A stretch of DNA of 64,000 nucleotides from Orobanche coerulescens (lineage: Eukaryota > Streptophyta > Magnoliopsida > Lamiales > Orobanchaceae), in assembly GCA_033398695.1 (NCBI GenBank), contig CM065814.1, positions 106,642,501 through 106,706,500 on the forward strand, given 5' to 3'. The translations under genes and the position numbers were made by a program. The notes under the pieces are model-generated. The model did no database searches. It worked only from the letters and a program-made list of their open reading frames with translations, and was not told where the DNA came from. The number at the start of each line of letters is the position of its first letter. Positions within the stretch are counted from its first letter, which is position 1. This document shows, in pieces, positions 24,181-34,757 of the stretch.

Positions 24181-24313
24181 AGAAGTCTTACAGTTCTTTC
24201 GGTCTGATTGGCTCGGCATCTGCACAGGTCACACGTGACGTGAAAGTCCAATGATACTAGTCCGATGACGATGATTTCAAATGAGACATGACTCGGAAGG
24301 TAGTATTCAAAAC

Positions 24314-24329
24314 CACTCTCTGATACCAA
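24314..24329 (-). other. Element B primer-binding site
   Basis: On the minus strand, ttggtatcagagagtgg follows the 5' LTR end; matches the initiator-Met site at its first ten bases. Confidence 0.75.
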
Positions 24330-24332
24330 CTC

Positions 24333-26685
24333 TGTAACACCCCAAACTAGGCGGATATTACAGTGCCGTAGATCCCTAACTGGGACCCACCAGGCAAATG
24401 AAAATGAATGAATTACACAAGATAAATGTAGTGTCGAACTACATTACAGCAATATTTACTCCGATGAGGAGTTTAGTTACAACACACCAGGACAATACCG
24501 AATACTAGTGTACTTTATATGAAGATAAAATACACAACACTGAATGAAATGGAGTATTCAAATGAAAGTCTGCAGCGGAAAATAAAGGACAATAACATGA
24601 ATAACTGAAAGATCGGGCCCCTCTACTAGTATCACTGGGACTCCTCGACGTCAGCGTATTCGCCCCGTACTTTTGCCTTGCCAAGACCTGAAAAACAAAA
24701 TCCCCAAACGGGTCGCTTAAATGAACAACAATCCTCAAGAGTTGAAAATACACAATCATGATTATATCTGAAGTTATGAAATATCCTGTCGAAACATACG
24801 CAATCAAACATGCTATATGAATTAACTAACAGTACGGCTCAAAGGAAATGGCGCCATACTACGCCCGGGATGGAAATGTGTCCGTGCACAAGCCACCAAC
24901 GAGTATCGATCGAATACATGTGTGGTCTTGTACCTAATCAGTCTCACGAGACAATATGACTCGTGTGCACAGTCCAATGTGAGGCCACCAACCAACACAC
25001 GACTATAATGTGCCCGACATGAAAATCCAACACATACCAACCGGCACGCCAGTATGACCCGGAATGCCACGATATAACAAAAGTGACATCGAAAATGAAT
25101 AATGACTCACCGAAATGGAATGGTAATGAAATAAATGACAGCTCAATGAAAAGATTGGAACCGTCGTTCCTTATGACTGAAATGATTAATTGATAACAAC
25201 AAGTTTTGATACGGTTAATATAATGATGAATGAGTTATGATTATGAATGAACAACAACAAAAGGGATGAATATCCTTTTAACCGAGTAAGAATTAACTTA
25301 CACAACACCGGCGACAAATATCCTTCCACGAACAACGTCCTAATTGAGATATCGGTCGCTCGAACAACCTTAATTCAATACAATATCCAACAACTCGTTC
25401 AATATACGAATCAAATACGAATATAACGAACTTAAAACGTCGATACGATTTAACCAAGTCCATAGAGGCATTAAATCAAACACGTTGTATCCAAACTCCG
25501 ATTGTTTACAATCAAACCTCAATATACCAATATCAAAATCTCTAAGAAGTGTTTCAAACCAACAAAACATCTCCAATACGATCAATAACCCGTTATGAAT
25601 ATCCAAAAATGTGATTATAACAACAATTAGTCGAAAATCCCCAATTCCAACTCAATATTCAAGGTGTTCTTGAATAATCCCTCAATAATCCAATGAATCC
25701 TTATACAAACTCATAATCATATACATATCCCTTCATATAACATGATTATAACGTCCAAAACATCATATCTCAACACAAAATCGAAGTCCAAAGTGTTGAA
25801 GGAATTACCTCTTGAAGATCCAAGTGTTTTAATCCGAAGAACACGCGTTAGATTGATTATCCGGGCTTCACGATCGAAAGGAGATGAAGAAAATCAAACA
25901 CCCAAATGATTTGTGAAGGAAAAACCCTCCCTCAAGCTTCTCTCTCTCGTAAAAGGTGGAAAAAACTGGAAGGAATGAGCTGAAATGCTCAAAAAATGAA
26001 TTTATAGGGGTTGACTACCCTGCCGGACACGGCCCGTGCCGATCGGCACGGTCGTGTCGCACATTTGGCCGACAGCTGGCCGACAGGGACTCGACCGTGT
26101 CCTGCTTTACACGGTCGCGGCGCGGAGGGCCTTCCGACAGTGACCCGTCCGACAGCAACTTGGCATGACTCGACCGTGCCAGACGACACGGTCGGGCGTG
26201 CTGGGCAGACGATTCTGGCTTATCCGGAAGGGTTCGACTCGGCCTTGCCAGACGACACGGTCGGGTCCTGAGGCAGACACTTCGGCATTTTCCGGACGAG
26301 TACGACACGGCCGAGTTCGTTCGGCAGTGATCGGCCAATACTGAAAAATGAGCGGTTGAGCTAAAATGACCATAACTCTCTCGTCCGGACTCCGATTGAC
26401 TCACCGTTTGAACCATTGGAAAGCTAACTCGATGCTCTATAATATTGAAAAGATTTAGAATTTTTGGAGTTACCAAAAATTAATGGTGATCTAACAAAGT
26501 CGAACTCATATGAGGAAAGTTGAAACAATGAACAATAATGATACACAACTCGAAGTTTACGAACAGTGAACACGGGTGAATGAACATGATTGATGAATGA
26601 TTATAAATGAGTGAAAATCCACTGAGTGACAATCACCGAATGAAATTACTGAATGATAATGACTGAATTACAACCGGGTATTACA
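24333..26685 (-). repeat. Element B 5' LTR (right copy)
   Basis: 2353 bp, near-identical to 17405-19756. Read on the minus strand it starts TGTAATACCCGG, passes a GC-rich motif zone (26315-26027), then a TATA-like tataaatt (about 26006-25999), and ends GTGTTACA. Confidence 0.87.
26027..26315. promoter_or_regulatory. Element B U3 ladder: CGACCGTG / CACGGTCG pairs
   Basis: CACGG(T/C)(C)CG words near 26028, 26047, 26110, 26187, 26256 and 26306, with inverted partners CGACCGTG near 26092 and 26171 and a diverged CGACTCGGCC near 26235. Facing pairs lie 16-21 bp apart and repeat every 65-75 bp. The zone ends about 20 bp from the TATA-like box. The copy in the left LTR is at 19078-19330. Confidence 0.6.
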
Positions 26686-26690
26686 TCCAG

Positions 26691-28774
26691 AAGGTACTGG
26701 ACTGCAGGTGAGTTATAAGTAGCGCACGCTACGAATGGTAAGTAGCGCGCGCTAGCAAGTTGTAGTAGCGCACGCTAATATGTGGTGTAGCGCGCGCTAA
26801 GGACAGATCAGGTTGAGTCCAGTGGCTACTGGACTGCACTGGATTAATTCTTAGCGCACGCTATGTGTTGTTTTTAGCGTACGCAATCGATGTTATAGCG
26901 CGCGCTAAATAATGGTTGTAGCGCACGCTATCGAGGTCAGATCAGAGGTCAGGCAGTTTCTGGATTCCAGTACTGGGCAACAAAATATTCGTTAGCGCAC
27001 GCTAACTATGGGTTTTAACGTACGCTAGTAGTATGGCCGTAGCGCACGCTACAAAAGGTACGTAGCGCGCGCTACCGTGTTCGGACAGTGGGTACTGGAA
27101 TACCCAAATTACCCGTTAGCGCACGCTATGCATAAGGGCTAGCGCACGCTAACCTGGACTGACTATAAATTAAACAGTTTAGTCAGACTTCGTCATTTGT
27201 CATTTAATTCTCATTCTCTCGTCGGTTCTTGGCGATTTGGGCGATTTAGAGAGTATTCATCAAGGTGTAATCATCAATCATCATCTTCAAGTCTTTGAGT
27301 TGGATTAATCATCACTTCATCATCTCCAAAACATCGAATCAAAGGTATTACTTTCTTGGATTATCATTGGAATATGTTAGATATGGATTATCTACCTTGG
27401 ATAAATATATTCCAACGGATTTAATGGTTATTTTCGGAATTGTTTTCAAGAACCCTTGGGGTTGACTTTGGTTAATTGGGGATTTTCCGATTGATGTTGT
27501 TGTAACCATGAATTATGGATTCCTAATGGATTATTGATATCATTGGAAGTGTTTTGATGGTTTGTAATACTCATTTTGGTGTGGGTTTCGACATATTCGG
27601 GATCGGATATTTCCGAAGTTGTGTGGTTGGTTATGTATTCGGTGGAATGCCCTATGAGTTTGATTATCGTTGATTCGACCTTTGGGTTAGTCGTGTTTTG
27701 TTACTTGATGCGTGTATTGAACGATTGTTGGTAATTATTGTTATTCAAGGTTGTTCGAGCGACCGGTGTTTCCCTTAGGACGTTGTTCGTGGATGGACAT
27801 TCTTCATCGGTATTGAGTAAGTTAAATCTTACTCGGTTAAAAGGATACTCATTCCTTTTGTCGTTGATTGCTCATAATCATAATTCATTCATCATAATAT
27901 TAATCATTTTGAGACTTGTAATTGTCGAATAATCATTTCATTCACGAGGAACGACGGTTCCAAATCATTTCATTGGGTTATCAATCACGTCACTATTACT
28001 TTCATATCGGTGAGTCATCTTGGCCTTGTCTAATTATTATCCATTGATATTCATCATGGTCATTCTCGTTCATGTGACCTTCCGGGTTCATATTGCGTGG
28101 CCGGGTGTGGCTGTGTGGAATTTTTAGTCGGGCACACGATGGTCATGTATTGGGTTCACCGATACATCGGACCGTGCACACGGTAACGCTTACCTCCGTG
28201 AGACTAATTAGGTACAAGGACGGGTGTGTCCGGTCATTCGTCTTGTACACTTGCACAGAACATTACGGGCGTACTATGATACTCCTCTTCAACGTAATTC
28301 ATAATTAAGAATATTTCATAACTTCAGTTAATTCATGATTGTGTAATTTCAACTCTTGAGGATTGTTGTTCTGTGTAACTTGGGGGATTTTGTTTTCAGG
28401 TCACGGCAAGGCAAAGGCACGGGAAGAGCATGTCGACGGCGACGAGTCCCAGTGATACTAGTAGGGGGCCCCAGTCATCCCGTTTGTTTCAGTCATTTCA
28501 GTCATTTCAGTTATTCTGTCATTTGTATTTTCCGCTGCAAAATTCCGTTTGAGATGTTTAATTATTCAGGGTGGTGTATTTTATCTCCATATAAATATAC
28601 TAGTATTCTGTTTTGTCCTGGTGTAATGTACTTAAACACCTCATCGGAGTATTTGGTAATATAATGTAGTTCGGTACTACAATTATATTATTTAATTCAT
28701 CATTTTCATTTGCCTGGTGGGTCCCAGTCGGGGATTCACGGCACTGTAATATCCGCCTAGTTTGGGGTGTTACA
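26691..28774 (+). repeat. Element A 3' LTR, part 2
   Basis: The remaining 2084 bp, near-identical to 9795-11842, with the later palindrome groups (26718-27150) and TATA near 27163. Ends GGGTGTTACA, followed by acgga. Confidence 0.88.
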
Positions 28775-28814
28775 ACGGACACTTGAGGTGAAATGAACAG
28801 TCCGAGTAACATAG

Positions 28815-29221
28815 AAAACGTAAGTTCGATCAAGGATCTGAACATAAACAGCATACAAAACATATCAAAAAATATGAACATATCCACGAATCTGAACATA
28901 AACAGCATGCAAAACATATCAAAAAATCTGAACATATCCAAGAATCTGACCAAATCGATGAAACAAGAAAAAAATCTGAAGAAGGGGGGTAACATTAAAA
29001 ACTTTACCAAATAAAGAAGAAGGCACTTCTCTCAGTATATAGAATGATTTATTTATAAGACGATTTATATAAAAATAAATAAAACATGTATACTACCTCT
29101 TCTTTAACACATGCCATATCTTTTCTTCCCATTCTAGGTGGCAGCTGAACATGTTTTCGGCTATTTCTGTTGGCTTTACTAAGCTTCTGTCAATTAACAA
29201 AGAAACAAATGTCAAATAACC
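28815..29221 (-). pseudogene. Inverted partial copy of CACTA TnpA-region sequence
   Basis: The reverse complement of about 28836-29213 matches 59580-59985 with few differences, including a shared peptide (EIAENMF). A 54-bp unit (tctgaacataaacagcat) is repeated at 28837, 28891 and in part at 28945. The copy is not an intact gene. Confidence 0.6.
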
Positions 29222-29349
29222 GACTCGGTTATTTTGTGAAAGATTTCCATGATTTTGGCCTAAATGAAGTGTTGAAGTGTCATAAGTATGGGAGTGTTGA
29301 GGATCCGACACGAACACTTGAGGTGAAATGAACAGTCCGAGTAACATAG
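29222..29349. mobile_element. Second copy of the small MITE, left end truncated
   Basis: Matches 9314-9409 joined to 28780-28814. The right inverted end agtccgagtaacatag (29334-29349) is present; the left tip is lost. The 18 bases after it (gaaaacgtaagttcgatc) also follow the first copy, so flank and MITE were duplicated together. Confidence 0.6.
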
Positions 29350-29994
29350 AAAACGTAAGTTCGATCTTGGAACATTGTGATTAGTGACAAGTTCAAGGCT
29401 TATTTAAAAGAACAACAAAAACTAGAGTACCATACAAGATGAATTACTACCAAATCCCTGAACAAGTATACACAAATAAAGTACATAAAAAAACATATGA
29501 AAGATATACCTGGTTCGAAACAGTCTTGGCCATGCGGTGGAACTCTTTCTTCAAGATAACTTATTATTTTTGAATTTTAAATAAAAGATCTGATTTTTAA
29601 TATTATTATTCAAGATAATTTTTCTTAAAAAATAAAAGTTCCGATTTTTTTTCAGATTTTCTAAATTTTGCGGAATTTTCCAGAATTTTTTTTATTTTTT
29701 TTCAGATTTTTTAGATTTTCAAGAATTTTCAGATTTTTTTTACTTTTTATTTTTCTGACGGAAATTCTTAACTCCATCCATAACATTTGTGTGATTTCAA
29801 ATTTTTTGAAAGGTTTTGGTGTCAGATGAAAAAAAAAATGTGGTGTAACTCCAAAAGCTTTTAGTGTAAAAAATTTTTTTCCCTATATAAAAACTAACAG
29901 GCATATATAACAAATGATCATGGTGGGAAAAAAAATCATAAAGATGCTCAATAAAATTAATCTAAGAAGTTGAACTTACTGCATACCGAAATTC
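29350..29994. other. CACTA interior, low complexity
   Basis: AT-rich. About 29590-29760 consists of degenerate ttttcagatttt / aattttccagaa words. No coding frame seen. This is downstream of the TnpD-like gene. Confidence 0.5.
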
Positions 29995-31369
29995 CTAATC
30001 ATCTTCACTCTCATTAGGTGGTATAACATCTTCAAAAAAATCATCATCATCATTGGGATCAAAATCATCACTTGCGGAGTGATCTGGTCCTTGTTCTAAA
30101 TCATGAACTCTATTTTCATCAGAGTGATCACTTCTTACGAGTGTCTCCCCTTCAACATCTGCTCTAGCCTAAGATATGATCTCATTTTCAATATTTGTTT
30201 CACCTTGATAAGAAAACAGCTCATCCTCGGTGCTTCCAAATTCATTAATCTCAGGGTCAACATTGAATATAGCTCTAGTGTTCATCTTCAAAGCTACATG
30301 CCAATCTGGATCAACTGGATCTTGTATATACCATGCTTGTTGAGCTTGAGATGCTAGAATAAATGGCTCATCCATCACGTTTCCTCTATATAGTAAGTGA
30401 GCAAAGTTCACCAAAGTGAAATTAAACTCATCGTGTTTCAATCCTGAATTACGATCAACCCAATCACACTTGAATGTAATAAATTTTATGTCATTGGTGT
30501 ACCTCACTTCTATTATATCCTTTAAAACACCATAAAATGACACGTCACCTAATATAGGATTCTTATCCTTGCTGCTTGAAAAACTACTCATAGAAGCATT
30601 CAAGAACACTCCACTATTCTGGGTTTTTCTCATCATCTCCCGCTTCTTAGTGTGAAAACGAAGTCCATTTACAAGATACCCAAAGGTAACGACGAGCCCA
30701 TTTACTTGGTCCAAGAACTAGGAATGCAATATCTTGGTGTACATTAGTAGCATTACTTGAATTTATCATTTCATATACCTATACATTTTAACAGAAAATC
30801 TATAATTTAAATATGTACTCACAACATATTATATTATAAAAATAAATAGTTCATAACACTATTGGAAACAAAGTTAATTACATACCTTTTTCTTAAACCA
30901 ATCATGAAAGGTTTCAGCATGAAGCTTTTGCATATTAAAACTTGACATGCGTCGATTACCACGTCGTAGTACACCCAAATGTTCCCTGCAAATTCAAATA
31001 TTATCAACTTAGCTATAAAAATTAAAGGTTCAAAAATAAATGAAATATAGTGTATATGTGAAAACCTTTTAAACTTGTCGACAATAGGTAGATTATTGAG
31101 CACATATCTATGTGCTTGAACCCATTCTATGTCGTCAAGCATAAATCTTTCTTCTCTTCCTAAAGGTCGACCATTATCTTGGGTTGAGCCATTCTCACCG
31201 CCTTCACTGTTTCTACTTGGTCTATTTAACTTTGATTCAACATCACTTAAATACATTGAACAAAATGTCATACACTCCTCGGCAAGATATCCCTCAGCTA
31301 TTGATCCTCCGGTGACTACGAGCGAACATGATTTTTCAATGTGCACAAATACCTAAACAATAAAAATAT

Positions 31370-31483
31370 TATTGTCTGAGACATTAAAAGCATGAATATT
31401 GTCTGAGACTCAGCATTAGAAGCATGAATATTGTCTGAGACTCAGCATTAAAAGCATGAATATTGTCTGAGAAAAGCATATCA
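31370..31483. repeat. 32-bp minisatellite in TnpD region
   Basis: attgtctgag recurs at 31370, 31397, 31429 and 31461, with units of the type gactcagcattaaaagcatg. It lies between the truncated Tnp2 exon and the DUF4218 exon, close to the truncation. Confidence 0.75.
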
Positions 31484-31616
31484 AGCCAGTACTAGTAAGT
31501 GGAACTTGTTACACCAAGAACAAGGAAATCAGAATCAGATGTACATGCATGTTGCTTTAGGTTTCTGACTAATTCGCTAATCAAAAGAGATGCATATCCA
31601 CAATTCATAATTAGTA

Positions 31617-31668
31617 ACAACAACAACAACAACCATTATCCCGCTATGTAAGGTTGGCTATATGGATC
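31617..31668 (-). mobile_element. Au-like SINE 3' end
   Basis: Read on the minus strand, gatccatatagccaacctta is followed by a gcgggata stretch and (ttg)n, which matches the 3' end and tail of Au-type plant SINEs as I know them. No 5' tRNA-related part is visible, so it is 5'-truncated. The Tnp2 frame runs straight into it. Confidence 0.6.
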
Positions 31669-32823
31669 ATCAACAAGTGTAGATAAAATAATCGATGTTT
31701 GTTTCATACACCTTCCGGGAGGTAAATTATAAGGAACGAGAAGAACTGGCCAAGTGCTGCGGGAATTGCTCATTGACCCAAATGGATTAAAACCATCTGC
31801 TGCTAGCCCCAGTCGAACATTACGACAATCTGTGGCAAAGTCTGGATACTTTTCATCAAATGATTTCCACACTTTAGAGTCTGCCGGATGCCTAAGCTTA
31901 CCATCTATAGTGCGTTCTTCTGCATGCCATCTCATTAGCTGAGACGTTTTTGAAGACATATATAATCTTTGGAGTCTCGGTTTTAAAGGAAAGTACCGAA
32001 CAATTTTTGCTGGGACTCTATGTTCTCTTTTAGTTGAACACTCATCTTGCACCCCAAATGGCTTATATCTAGAAGTCTTGCGGCTTACATGCTTCATCAT
32101 TCTCTGTATCCTTCCAATACAACTGACAATCGTTAGGACACGCATGAATCTTTTTATACTCAAGTCCCAATTCTTTGATTATTTTCCAAGCTTCTCTATA
32201 AGAGCTTGGAAACATCTCAATGTGTTGAAATGCCTCCTTCAATACTTGTATCAACATTGTGAATGAATTGTTGCTCCACCGACAAAGCGATTTAACATGC
32301 AACAATCGCACAATAAATGATAGGATGGTAAAGTTCTTACACCCAGAAATAACTCTACTCAAAGATTCTTCAAAAGATTAAAGAACTTTTCAAAGGTTTT
32401 CACAAAGTGATTTTCGTAGTGTCTTCTTTCTCCTTGAGAGCTTTCAGATTAGTACCCAAACCATTTGTATTGTCATTAACAGAACCATGATGATATGGAG
32501 GCACAAATACATCAAGCAATAACCCTTCCATATCATCATTTTCAGCTTCTTTCTTCAGAGGCATTCACAACTTGATCAAGATATTTTGATCGTTCACCAT
32601 GATGCACCCAATTAGTATAACCATGCTGAAAACCCTTAACCATAATATGATAATATACCTCATCTCTGGGATGTGTTCTCGAATTTCTGCAGTCACGGCA
32701 GGGACACTTTATCTCTTGCTCAGGCTTCTTGTTTGTGTATGCAAAGTCAAGGAAATTCTCTAAACCCCGCTTAAAAGCATCAACTGAAGTTCTTTCTTTT
32801 ATGTAAATCCACGATTTATCCAT

Positions 32824-33424
32824 CTACCTGTTCAAGTTACCCCATCACATAATGATTTTAACAAAATATAATCAAAAAACAGGCATTAAGCATTGTAATG
32901 TATTCCCACTAAAAAGTTAATTTATTCAACACAAAATATGTGAAGTAGAAATAGTCAAGAATTTAATCAATCATATTAATAGCAATATAATAGGATGCAA
33001 CCAAATACAACATTACCGAAGGCAGTCCGTGACATCAAACATAATGGATTTTTTAAATACAATATAAATTCAACAACACACCTCTAACATAATTAAATTC
33101 AAATTAAACCATATTCAACAAATAAAAACTGAAACTTTAAGTTACATACCTGACTATACTGCAAGAGCCGGGGAAAGGCGAGGTTGGACGGCGGTAGGCA
33201 GCGACCGAGTCAAAGAATGGTTGCGCGAGCGCCGGAGAAGAAATTATGATTCTTGCAGCCGATTATCTTTTTATGCTGGTGGTGGTAGATGGTTGTTGGA
33301 AAAAGGGGAAGACAAAAAAAGTTGCCTGTTGAGAAAAATAGAGAAAAACGAAAAAGTTCTTCATAAGAATAAAAAAAGCTAAGTTGCCTGGTGAGAAAAA
33401 TAGAGAAAAACGAAAAAAAAAAAT
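32824..33424. other. Upstream region of TnpD-like gene
   Basis: AT-rich upstream sequence of the minus-strand gene. A GC-richer patch at 33160-33240 (gaaaggcgaggttggacggc and neighbours) may be the untranslated first exon or promoter. No other gene seen. Confidence 0.4.
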
Positions 33425-34757
33425 ATTGCAACGCGCCTGGTGAGAATCGAACCAGGCACCTACGGGAAATATGTTAGTGCTCCTGCCACCTTGTCCGGTA
33501 GTGGCTTCCGCGATATATTATGCACAAGAAATTTTTTTATATGTACAAATAGAGTAAAACGAAAAAAAAAATATTGGAACGCTCCTGGTGAGAATCGAAC
33601 CAGGCACCTACGGGAAATATGTTAGTGCTCCTGCCACCTTGTCCGGTAGTGGCTTCCGCGATATATTATGCACAAGAAATTTTTTTATATGTATCAATAG
33701 AGTAAAACGAAAAAAAATATTGCAACGCGCCTGGTGAGAGGCGAACCAGGCACCAACGGGAGATATGTGAGTGTTCCTGCCACCTTGTCCTAGTGGCTTC
33801 CGCGATATATTATGCACAAAATTTTTTTATCTGTACAAATAGAGTAAAACGAAAAAAAAAATATTGGAACGCACCTGGTGAGATTCGTTCCAGGCTCCTA
33901 GGGGAATTAGGTTAGTGCTCCTGCCACCTTGTCCGGTAGTGGCTTCCGCAATATATTATGCACAAGAAATTTTTTTATATGTATCAATAGAGTAAAACGA
34001 AAAAAATATTGCAACGCGCCGGTGAGAATCGAACTGTGCACCTACGGAAATATGTTAGTGCTCCCGCCACCTTGTCCTAGTGGCTTCCGCGATATATTAT
34101 GCACAAGAAATTATTTTATATGTACAAATAGAGTAAAACGAAAAAAAAAATATTGGAACGCACCTGGTGAGAATCGAACCAGGCACCTACGGGAAATATG
34201 TTAGTGCTCCTGCCACCTTGTCCGGTAGTGGCTTCCGCGATATATTATGCACAAAAAATTTTTTTATATGTACAAATAGAGCAAAACGAAAAAAAAAATA
34301 TTGGAACGCACCTGGTGAGAATCGAACCAGGCACCTACGGGAAATAGGTTAGTGCTCCTGCCACCTTGTCCGGTAGTGGCTTCCGCAATATATTATGCAC
34401 AAGAAATTTTTTTATATGTATCAATAGAGTAAAACAAAAAAAAAATATTGCAACGCGCCTGGTGAGAATCGAACCAGGCACCTACGGGAAATATGTTAGT
34501 GCTCCTGCCACCTTGTCCGGTAGTGGCTTCCGCGATATATTATGCACAAGAAATTTTTTTATATGTACAAATAGAGTAAAACGAAAAAAAAATATTGGAA
34601 CGCACCTGGTGAGAATCGAACCAGGCACCTACGGGAAATATGTTAGTGCTCCTGCCACCTTGTCCGGTAGTGGCTTCCGCGATATATTATGCACAAGAAA
34701 TTTTTTTATATGTACCAATAGAGTAAAACAAAAAAAAAATATTGCAACGCGCCTGCC
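33425..34757 (-). repeat. Array 1: 146-bp tandem repeat with tRNA-like segment
   Basis: About nine units. The acgc(g/a)cctgg junction recurs at 33431, 33579, 33725, 33869, 34014, 34158, 34306, 34453, 34600 and 34747 (steps 144-148). On the minus strand each unit reads gacaaggtggcaggagc, then about 30 nt, then ggttcgattctcaccagg. That resembles a Pol III A-box followed by a tRNA T-arm/B-box (GGTTCGATTC). Units mostly alternate two types (gcaacgcgcc and ggaacgcacc). No intact cloverleaf is evident. Confidence 0.8.

Larger units (their letters stand above)
17405..26685 (-). mobile_element. Element B: Tekay/Del-like chromovirus in A's 3' LTR
   Basis: 9281 bp, opposite orientation to A. LTRs of about 2352 bp flank pol read on the minus strand. 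The right flank duplication is tccag (26686-26690); the left has cccag (17400-17404) and the first two LTR bases (tg) appear lost there. Its terminal sequences (TGTAACACCCCAAACTAGG) are the reverse complement of A's, and pol is clearly the same family. The GC-rich U3 ladder is a different sequence. Pol carries a deletion in RT/RNase H and a 56-bp minisatellite between protease and RT. Confidence 0.87.
9410..28774 (+). mobile_element. Element A: Tekay/Del-like chromovirus (about 10.1 kb without B)
   Basis: Bounded by acgga duplications (9405-9409 and 28775-28779). LTRs begin TGTAATACCCGG and end GGGTGTTACA. An initiator-Met-type PBS, then gag, protease, RT, RNase H, integrase and chromodomain run in order on the plus strand. 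The 3' LTR is split by element B. The large LTR, the Met PBS and the C-terminal chromodomain fit the Tekay/Del lineage of Ty3/gypsy; the lineage name is from family knowledge. Pol is broken by stops at 14192, 15620, about 16553 and 16793. Confidence 0.88.
9304..28814. mobile_element. Small MITE, split by element A
   Basis: Left end ctatgttgctcggact (9304-9319) and right end agtccgagtaacatag (28799-28814) are near-perfect inverted repeats. The two halves rejoin at the acgga duplication to give an element of about 141 bp. The terminal sequence resembles a MITE common in asterid genomes (from memory, not searched). A second copy is at 29222-29349. Confidence 0.65.
29995..32823 (-). pseudogene. 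CACTA TnpD-like transposase (Tnp2 family), degenerate
   Basis: From ATG 32823 leftwards: a transposase-associated zinc domain (CPCRDCRN, then GYTNWVHHGE); the start of Tnp2 (LGLEYKKIHACPNDCQLYWK near 32115-32175, then after a frameshift RYKPFG, PAKIVRYFPLKPRLQRLY, LRHPADSKVWKSFDEKYPDF, NVRLGLAADGFNPFGSMSNS, YNLPPGRCMKQ). Tnp2 ends abruptly at a SINE tail (31668); the central and C-terminal transposase is missing. A later exon (31352 to about 31072) is DUF4218-like (GGSIAEGYLAEECMTFCSMY, QAHRYVLNN). A short exon near 30880-30985 reads HAETFHDWFKKK. The last exon is DUF4216-like (30714-29995), with one TAG at 30168-30170 and then an acidic tail. Cuts CACTA ends in intact elements. Confidence 0.85.

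Noticed and set aside
28793..29014. Asn/Ile/Ser-rich 73-codon frame as a small gene
   Set aside because: It is a translated 54-bp tandem unit in the inverted TnpA-region copy; the partner at 59780-59900 does not keep the frame.
33425..34757. Functional tRNA gene cluster
   Set aside because: Only A-box- and T-arm-like segments are visible; there is no acceptor stem pairing or anticodon arm I can draw, so it is kept as a tRNA-like repeat.
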